From contig CM067532.1 in NCBI GenBank assembly GCA_034509925.1, positions 1,735,642 through 1,799,641 on the forward strand: DNA of 64,000 nucleotides. Direction: 5' to 3'. Made by a program: the position numbers and the translations under genes. Source of the stretch: Hirudinaria manillensis (Eukaryota; Annelida; Clitellata; Hirudinida; Hirudinidae). The notes under the pieces were generated by a model, which saw only the letters and a program-made list of their open reading frames with translations, ran no database searches and had not been told where the DNA came from. Shown here in pieces: positions 59,201-64,000 of the stretch; the stretch's first letter is position 1, and each line of letters begins with the position of its first letter.

Positions 59201-59426
59201 CAAGATAATTAGAATATGATTTTTCGTAGTCAAACTGATCAACTAAAAACAACGAAACAAACTCTTAATGCGGCCTTAATAAACTAAATTAATAAATTGT
59301 TTCGACGCATTTAATCAAAACCATACCCTTCCATAATGCGCTCATAGGCCTTCGAACATCAACAACATAATTCCCGCTGCAAATTTGAAATATGCAGACG
59401 AATAAAGCAGACAATGTGCTGCCCAT
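49694..59426 (-). CDS. WSC-EGF membrane receptor 2 (511 aa)
   Basis: Paralogue of WSC-EGF 1 in inverted orientation. Twelve exons: 59426-59327, 59242-59076, 58913-58787, 58528-58391, 57938-57861, 57396-57259, 56976-56866, 56487-56369, 56078-55917, 55530-55398, 50174-50037 and 49818-49694; the phases close to 511 aa. Signal peptide MGSTLSALFVCIFQICSG. WSC1: YLGCYHYEE, GTECYCTDK, LICGGVD. Cys-rich EGF-type modules include VCRPGRFGLRCGLPCFC, NPCLNGGTC and TPCENGGSC. WSC2: FYVGCARDGRPEL, RKCFCGNDYGRYG, EMCGGKR. A final EGF module and a TM helix (VLVLFVVVCTMPTSYFVI) follow, ending just after it (LALR), so there is almost no cytoplasmic tail, unlike receptor 1. Exon 57938-57861 encodes the Cys-free linker shared with receptor 1. 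Intron 10 (55397-50175) is 5.2 kb and filled with retroelements. Cell-surface glycan recognition is an inference from the WSC family. Confidence 0.85.
50183..50267. repeat. (AAT)n at the 5' side of the R4/Dong-like element
   Basis: About 28 AAT units, starting 8 bases from the acceptor AG of WSC-EGF 2 exon 11. The same repeat reappears at 54490-54511 on the other side of the element. Confidence 0.9.
50268..54489 (+). mobile_element. R4/Dong-like non-LTR retrotransposon in a TAA repeat
   Basis: A 4.2 kb unit flanked on both sides by (TAA)n: 85 bases to the left, 22 bases to the right. It has a 5' UTR of about 590 bases, one long ORF (50860-54411) and a short 3' UTR of about 78 bases with no poly(A) tail beyond the TAA run. 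Dong elements of the R4 clade are known to insert in TAA repeats and carry one ORF with a C-terminal restriction-like endonuclease; this unit fits on all counts. It sits antisense in the large intron of WSC-EGF 2, about 100 bases from the 3' splice site. The uninterrupted ORF suggests a young insertion. Exact ends cannot be fixed inside the repeat. Confidence 0.82.
50860..54411 (+). CDS. Retrotransposon polyprotein: RT plus restriction-like endonuclease (1183 aa)
   Basis: Single ORF of the R4/Dong-like element. The basic N-terminal part contains a WTKEQYAELMWCFYYAQ block, perhaps a nucleic-acid-binding domain. Reverse transcriptase blocks follow in order: SPGPDNIQNFWIK (about residue 445), GCQRGSRGCKDQLL (about 543), IDYKKAFDSVPHSWI (about 575), GIFQGDSLSPLLF (about 633) and the catalytic YMDD (about 678). 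After the RT comes a Cys-His knuckle CRICGKAQETISHITSGC (C-x2-C-x7-H-x4-C, about residue 998) and an endonuclease region RPDIVIHD then LIDVSVPDD (about 1081-1105), fitting the PD-(D/E)xK restriction-like type. No APE endonuclease or RNase H was seen. All catalytic motifs look intact, but activity cannot be judged from one copy. Confidence 0.88.
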   Translation: MHFNKYNSNSLYLQKLNAAILADQNKRRAEIRSVVSLSSSNSHQTETQSQNGLSEDYKSTVKVNNSKLANKKQQWTKEQYAELMWCFYYAQANKNEGGVVKGTYTTWRSRNPEIHQNINKDTLANTRRWIINTKKFTDKELQGIKNRACQNAERHLSETQTEIVIESISEGKFQSPQKAIDSLTIQYPQDPATNITELEQQIKSRLLENKHLDFNNRPKLNKVRICKDTLEKIKAANEILSKMISGRQLNISEINDLIYCSASVIAGVQKPRDGPVGRKEPAWKVRISNKVEQYRKDLSIISEIKKGVATKRVHNKAKHLFKDESKSLEEKEQDIKMKLQATAQRLKRYCKRNDGYHQNKLFQEDAKKFYRHLCKRNEAISDPPSVEKIEEFWRGILENEIVHNTEAAWVRDEEIAFRNVVTEEWKEFKISEIQEVIKKSSNWKSPGPDNIQNFWIKRFTSLHSILTIAFNDLINNPENIPSWLTSGITFLLSKGANQHNPKNYRPITCLPTLYKLLTSAISNRLYTHLDKNNILPIEQKGCQRGSRGCKDQLLINKMIVSTAKRMKRNLAVAWIDYKKAFDSVPHSWILASMKMYGVPARITGFMECSMKEWKTELMLCHQLGCIKTNRISIKRGIFQGDSLSPLLFCLALVPLSNMLNKLKLGYEIEPKEQISHLLYMDDLKIFTKTETQLNKALTTVKTFTDDICMEFGLDKCAVAIMKRGKQIKSRNMPFDDHNSIQSLNEEEAYKYLGIDENGDIKHPEMKEKIAREYYRRVRLILKSELNSKNKLSAINALAIPVLTYSFGIIDWRKSEIDKMDRKTRKLLTMHGLHHPKGDVSRLYIKRRNGGRGLIQLMSAYSCSMVNLSDYIEQGKDRLCSLVKKHEAGKAKYSLLKEAKTIKNKYLSLPTVQTSVKEMFKDNMEKERINELREKPMHGQFFCNLEKNWVDKEASCAWLRSAGLKGETESLIMAAQDQTLNTRYHQCMILKQKIDGNCRICGKAQETISHITSGCTVLAATEYLHRHNKVASYIHWVVCRELGWEVPKKWYEHTPQSVTNIKDYTILWDYAIITDRKILANRPDIVIHDRRSKSCLLIDVSVPDDKNIALKEAEKISKYKDLEIEINRMWKVKSKVVPVIVGALGTLRKDFTKYVELIPGRPKTSEIQKISLLGTAHILRKVLG
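54490..54511. repeat. (AAT)n at the 3' side of the R4/Dong-like element
   Basis: Seven or so AAT units directly after the element's 3' UTR, matching the longer run at 50183-50267. Confidence 0.9.
54690..55148 (+). pseudogene. LINE reverse-transcriptase C-terminal remnant
   Basis: Open remnant of a LINE ORF without its catalytic core and so non-functional. The frame is uninterrupted up to its stop at 55146, suggesting a recent insertion. Unrelated to the neighbouring R4/Dong-like ORF, which uses a different endonuclease class. Confidence 0.78.
54690..55267 (+). mobile_element. 5'-truncated CR1/Jockey-type LINE fragment
   Basis: About 150 codons (ending 55148) match the post-RT C-terminus common in Jockey/CR1-group LINEs: FVRPILEYCSPIWNPHTKQ, KVQKYFTRMIPGLRALPY, RLKQLGLKTLEHRR, FTNRIIKPWNSLP and a final LSRFKS. 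A roughly 85-base 3' UTR and an AAATA-rich tail (55234-55267) follow. The catalytic RT and endonuclease parts are absent, typical of aborted target-primed reverse transcription. The left edge near 54690 is approximate. No clear target duplication was found. Confidence 0.8.
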
Positions 59427-59942
59427 AATATGTTTCTTCTTAAAAAACACTTCTTTTACGTCAAGTTTTATGCAATGTTTAATTGTGCCTTTCGAAGGAC
59501 TAAAAATTACTATGAAATTTTACATATTCAAATATTTAATGCAATAAATATATATAAGAACATTATTTAAAAAAGGTGGATTTTGCCAATTTTATATAAT
59601 AAAAATTCCAAAGAATATAAATTTTTACGTGATCGCCATTTTTATGGCAAACAACATCCCTAATCTCGTAATTGAAAAGTTGAGAAAATAAAGCTGATGT
59701 TTTCTCTAATTGGTTTGTTTTGTTGATTTTCTTAATGTGATGGAACTGCTTATGTGATTAAATAGTACTCTGTAGAGGCACGGTTTGATTAATGTTACTT
59801 ATGTCTCACGTAACAATGTTTAATGCTTGTTCGCTTTTGTTTAGATTCAAGAACATCCAGATAACCTGTAACATCTTTCAAAAATATTTATAAGAACATC
59901 GCGTATGTCAACAAGAAAATAAAAAATACTAAGGTCGAATTT
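59427..59942. other. Divergent promoter region, WSC-EGF 2 and NHL gene
   Basis: About 516 bases separate two divergent start codons (59426 minus, 59943 plus). It is AT-rich, and no shared motif was recognised. Both promoters should lie here. Confidence 0.45.
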
Positions 59943-62792
59943 ATGGGCAAATTGATTGATGACATAGAAAAGGGAAACGATTGTTATGAAATTTGTGGCC
60001 GCAGAGAACCTGTATCAATCGTGGTGAGCGAAAGAGCTAACTCCAACAGATGTTTGATGATCGATGAGCATACTATGACACTGAGATCAGATCCAAACAA
60101 ACACATAAAAATGCAAAGGAACCGAACTTTTAAAAACGGAGAACTAATTCCGGATTCCATAGATGTCACTGCCGGCGAAGCTAATTCGCGCGACGGTAAT
60201 AAAAATGGATTAAAACTAGATCTAAGGTATAGGGACGGAGAAGAAGACTGCCACCAAGAAATAATGCTTTCACCACCACAGCTAACCATACTGATAGAGA
60301 TGCTGGAGAGTTTCAAATCAGACAATTCTTCTTGCGTCCCCGATCGCCATAATAAGAACGAGACTGCAAGCAGTGCATCATCTTCTAGTCTGGCCAGTAC
60401 AATCAATCAAATGAAGGTCAAAAGTAGAGAAGCTAAGGATTCTTTGTCTAAGGAATCGGTCGATCGAATTAAAAACTTCCTTTCAGAGTCAGAAAGTTTC
60501 ATGGCGAATGGCTCTCCAGCAGATTCTCGAACTAAGCCGACTAACCAAAACTCTAGATTGATCTCAGAACTGAAAAACATGAAATCTATGAGTAGCATAA
60601 CCGCCAGAAGTGGGAACATGTTCATAACAGAATCGAACAGCACCCAAAGTAAAGACGAATCAAATAAGGTATCGTCTCAACGATGTACACTGATCAAGAA
60701 CAATCGCCTTTTAACCGAAAAGACGAAGGGCACAAACTCAGCTTCGAACAACCAAAATGCCGAACAGAGGCCTTCTCCAGGCGAAGACTTCGATCCAGGT
60801 ATGACGATTGATTTTCTTTATCATATAGAAAGGGCCATTGAAAGCGGACGTTTGGATCCGAGTATGTTTTTCCCACATGCAGATGATTCCAAGCCGGCTA
60901 GAGGTCGGGGTCTCTCCTCTCCTGATCTGCTTTTAACTTCCAACACCGGCAATTCCTCGTCCATTTCAAACCATTCCAGTTGTAATTCACCGCCTACAGG
61001 AAGGGAAGAATGTAATAGTACTGAAGCCAGCGGTGACAGCGAGAGAGTGTTAGAGAGCTACCTAAAAGTTCATTCTAAACCAGAAAGTCGATTCACGCTT
61101 TTAAGCAAAGACATAAAAACATCAGACGTCCAGGTAAAAGCCGATCGCTTAAATGCGAAGTCTATGTCTAAGGAAAACTTAGACGGACTGGGAGTACGTC
61201 TGATGGGTCTATACAAAAAGCGTAAAACGAAACTGAAACCATTGAATCCAAGACTTTTACAGCCGAAAGTTCGTCGAGAAAGTAATTATAAAGAAGCCAA
61301 GTCAGAGGTCAGGGGCTTTCCTGATCAGTGGTGGTTCAATAAGGGCTCGGAAAGCGAAAGAAGTCCTGCCACTTTGAACGACCCGAAGAAGATGCTGGAA
61401 GGGCTCAATTACGAACCAAAGTACGTACTATCGATCGCACCAACTCCCCCAAACACGAAGGAATGCAAGAATCCTAAAAGCACAAAATCCCAGGAGGAAA
61501 GCAGGAAACAAAAGCTGAAGAAATTCGAGGGGCTCAGCATGCCGGACAAGTATTTGGCACTGCAGAAGTTTTTTACTAATCCGACCATAAGTACTAAAAA
61601 CAGTTGGCTGACGAGGTCCAGCCAGATGCATGTTAAACCTGATAAACCAGGTAAGGTCAAGAACAATTGCCTTGTCTGATTTAAACTTGTTTTCTTAGAT
61701 TTGTATTGCTTATTCTAAGGTTCTGAACTTTATTTAAGTGTTTAAAAGATTATTAATTTTGTCTTTATTAGCTGAACTATTTAGTGCAATAACCTTATGT
61801 AAGTTATAGCTAAAATCTTATGGAATTATCATAGCAATAAACTTATATAAGTTATAACTATAACCAATGAATGGAATAAAGTTAGCGTTTCTGACATACG
61901 AGGCACGTCTGATTCTAGAATCGGATTTCAAACTAAGAAACTAATTTCTAAAACTGCTACAGTTTGGCAGCTCAAGAAATTTTCGTTGGTAACCCGAAAT
62001 GTCTATCCTGGCAAGGTGAACGGCATGGCCATCTTGAAAGAGACCATGTACTTCATCATAGAAAACAGAGACAAACTGTTCTATCTGCCCGTCATCTCGC
62101 TGGTCATGAACAAACTCTATTGGGAGAGGAAATATCCCTTCATGTGCAATCCTAAAGACATCGTGTCCAATAGCGGCCATCTGTTCGTACTCCTAGGTAG
62201 TAAGGAAATTCTTAAAATCAATCCCAACAGTAAAAACTCGACGGTGGCACGGTGGAAGGTAGTCACCGATTCCATGACGGACGTGGTGGCCCTCAGTCTC
62301 CTGAGCAACGAGGGAGTGGCCGCGGTGTGTCGGAACCCCTCCTGTTTGGTCGAATTCACCGGAACCGGAGAGATGGTGAGAAACATCAGACTGCCCGTGG
62401 AACTCACCGGCGTCTCTCACGCAATCGAGGTCAGTCAGGGTCGATTCGCCGTCTCTTGCACCTGTCCGGCAGGTGTCTTCATGGTCGATTCGAAGGGCAC
62501 TTTCGTCTTCTCTAACAAGCTCAGGCCTTCGATTTGCTGCTACAGCGGCCTGCTGGTGATGCCTCTTCATCTGGCCATAGACTCGGACGGCTTCGTCTAC
62601 GTAGCCGACTATGCAGACAATAGAATCATCATTTTAACGAACAACTTAAGGTTCGAAACGACCATCTCGTTCGACCATTTCATTCCCACCTGTCCCAACA
62701 GGTTGCTTTACGACGAGCATCAGCGTCTAATGTACTTCGCTTGCTCTCGGAACGCCAGGTGGGTCTTGGCATCTTTCAAGACGCTCGTCTGA
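59943..62792 (+). CDS. Disordered region plus NHL-type beta-propeller protein (845 aa)
   Basis: Two exons, 59943-61650 and 61963-62792. A strong donor (CCAG then GTAAGG) sits 9 codons before the exon 1 stop, and the acceptor CTACAG restores frame exactly (phase 1), giving 845 aa. Residues 1-569 are Ser/Asn/Lys-rich, probably disordered, with short hydrophobic islands (MTIDFLYHIERAIESGRL; LGVRLMGLYKKRKTKL). Residues 570-845 form NHL-like blades: MPLHLAIDSDGFVYVADYAD then NRIIILTNNL is a clear NHL unit, and GVSHAIEVSQGRFAVSC and LLYDEHQRLMYFACS look like neighbouring blades. No RING, B-box or coiled coil typical of TRIM-NHL proteins was seen. NHL propellers bind RNA or protein; the target here is unknown. 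If the intron is retained, a 578-aa protein lacking the propeller is made. Poly(A) signals: 61875-61880 (intronic) and 62931-62936. Confidence 0.8.
61875..61880 (+). terminator. Intronic poly(A) signal in the NHL gene
   Basis: AATAAA between the exon 1 read-through stop (61677-61679) and the acceptor at 61962. It would end a transcript coding only for the disordered part. Confidence 0.45.
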
Positions 62793-62805
62793 AGATGTCG
62801 TCGTG

Positions 62806-63138
62806 TCTATTAATCCTCGATTCTATTGTTCAAAACCTTTCGCTAGTCCGATTTATCCTTTTTTTTCTACACATTTTCGCGATTATCTCAATGATGTGTC
62901 GATTGTAATTATAATTAATTATAATTTCCTAATAAATATGAAAAAATGTAATACAATAATTGGACCTGGCCTTGTTTTATCCCAAAATCTGACCTTATTC
63001 TTCGTCGATTCGATTGTTCAAAACCGTTAGCTAATCCGATTTATACTTTTTTTTTCATATGTTCGTATTGATTATCACGATTATTTCAATGACGTGTCGT
63101 TTGTAATTATAATTATATTCCTAACAAATATGAAAAAG
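62806..63138. repeat. Tandem duplication of NHL-gene 3' UTR
   Basis: 62806-62945 and 63001-63138 are alignable: GATTCTATTGTTCAAAACC versus GATTCGATTGTTCAAAACC, TCCGATTTAT in both, then AATGATGTGTCG versus AATGACGTGTCG and AATATGAAAAA in both. The poly(A) signal AATAAA of copy 1 is AACAAA in copy 2. Confidence 0.8.
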
Positions 63139-63148
63139 TGCAATATAA

Positions 63149-63195
63149 TAATAATAACAATAATAATAATTATAATAATAATAATAATAATAATA
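63149..63195. repeat. AAT microsatellite
   Basis: Short imperfect (AAT)n following the second 3' UTR copy. Confidence 0.85.
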
Positions 63196-63914
63196 AATCT
63201 TACCTTGTTTTGACTTCTGGACTCGTGAGAAATGCCATGAAATACAATACCATTGTGGAGAGTTTGAAGCAATAATGGAGTCGTCCAGAGGACGGAATCA
63301 ACTGATGACAGGCAGCTTTTCCAGCAGACAATGGAAATTGTTTCCAACGTGATGTAGCAAGTTGTAATTTGCCGGATGCTGTGACTGACTTTATCTCGTT
63401 TAAATGTGGCTTAGGGGGGTGTCAGGTGACCCCAGGATGGTCATCCATTTGTAAACCAATACCCTGCCTGGTCTGGTGGCGACCTTACAAATTATAGAGG
63501 CCATTTTGTGTCCAAAAGAACACTTTGCATACCACTTCGCAAAGCTTTTTTTCTCGAGCTAAATTTAGCTCGGGTTAGAAACAGGGATGTACTTAGTTGA
63601 AGAATATTAGCAATTAGAAATTAGATTTAATTATAATTAATTATATAAATAATATTATTTAATAAACAATGAGGTTAAACAAAAATAAAAGATAATTTAA
63701 GTTTATCATTTTATATAATCTAATCAGGATCATTATATAGCGCCTCAGTGGTGTCAGATAAGGTTGATTCGTATCACATCGTCTTTTGCAAGGGAAAACA
63801 AGCCTAGTACAACAAGTCAAAACAACAAAAGCAGCCTAATTGCTTCGGTAATGATACCAATCAGGGGCAAATAATCCCTCTCGCCCTAACACCTCGCACT
63901 TGTTTTGGCGCCAC

Positions 63915-63990
63915 CCTACTCCCGTAACAAGCCCCCAGATTTGAACACCCGACGATTAAACTTTCTCGCTCCATCGGCCATCCCTCTAAT
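63915..63990 (-). other. Possible tRNA-derived SINE head
   Basis: On the minus strand, ATGGCCGATGGAGC resembles an A box and GGTGTTCAAATCT a B box about 34 bases later. This is shorter than in a real tRNA. No cloverleaf forms, so this is at best a SINE promoter remnant; it may continue outside the window. Confidence 0.25.
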
Positions 63991-64000
63991 CGACCTTTGA

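Larger units (their letters stand above)
62793..64000. other. 3' flank of NHL gene with duplicated UTR block
   Basis: Contains the terminal AATAAA (62931), a diverged tandem copy of the 3' UTR, an (AAT)n tract, moderately complex sequence at 63361-63560 and a possible tRNA-derived segment at the right end. A minus-strand frame at 63081-63347 has a consensus donor but nowhere sensible to splice to, so it is not called. Confidence 0.5.

Noticed and set aside
63081-63347. Minus-strand frame with consensus donor (AAG then GTAAGA)
   Set aside because: A minus-strand gene would have to splice into the 3' end of the plus-strand NHL gene; no acceptor or coding partner was found and the frame has no known domain.

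Overview
The window is animal nuclear DNA. It is AT-rich and full of microsatellites. Its genes are split by GT-AG introns and include housekeeping genes specific to animals or eukaryotes (gamma-tubulin complex GCP4, cohesin RAD21, FERM-domain FRMD3/5, choline/ethanolamine phosphotransferase). Families such as WSC-EGF receptors, PAN/fucolectin-type lectins and NHL proteins, plus a TAA-associated R4/Dong-like retrotransposon, suggest an invertebrate, possibly a lophotrochozoan. The species cannot be named from the sequence. I rebuilt the exon chains by hand from splice signals, phase and family similarity. Every chain closes in frame, except that the signal-peptide exon of the first WSC gene is weak.

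Layout. Positions 1-27.8 kb are all on the minus strand: two tandem CEPT1-like genes (835-3160 and 6097-10768), a FRMD3/5-like FERM gene (12520-21151) and TUBGCP4 (21671-27806). Positions 28.3-40.8 kb are on the plus strand: a WSC-EGF membrane receptor (28283-31802), a two-TM channel-beta-subunit-like gene (33173-34457) and RAD21 (35084-40768). Positions 41.5-59.4 kb are on the minus strand: three tandem secreted lectin-like genes with PAN-like and fucolectin-type domains (41546-43035, 44665-46210, 47453-48515), then a second WSC-EGF receptor (49694-59426). Its 5.2 kb last-but-one intron holds an intact-looking R4/Dong-type retrotransposon and a 5'-truncated second LINE. Positions 59.9-62.8 kb are on the plus strand: a long disordered protein fused by splicing to an NHL-type beta-propeller, with a likely alternative short isoform.

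How the genes may work together. CEPT copies make phosphatidylcholine/ethanolamine in internal membranes, TUBGCP4 nucleates microtubules, and RAD21 closes the cohesin ring; these are independent housekeeping functions. The more distinctive content is the 28-59 kb block. There, five genes encoding predicted carbohydrate-recognition proteins (two WSC-EGF receptors in opposite orientations and three secreted PAN-fucolectin proteins) surround RAD21 and the channel subunit. I infer a locally expanded glycan-recognition cluster; no function is shown by sequence alone. No rRNA, convincing tRNA gene, CRISPR array or bacterial-type operon was seen.
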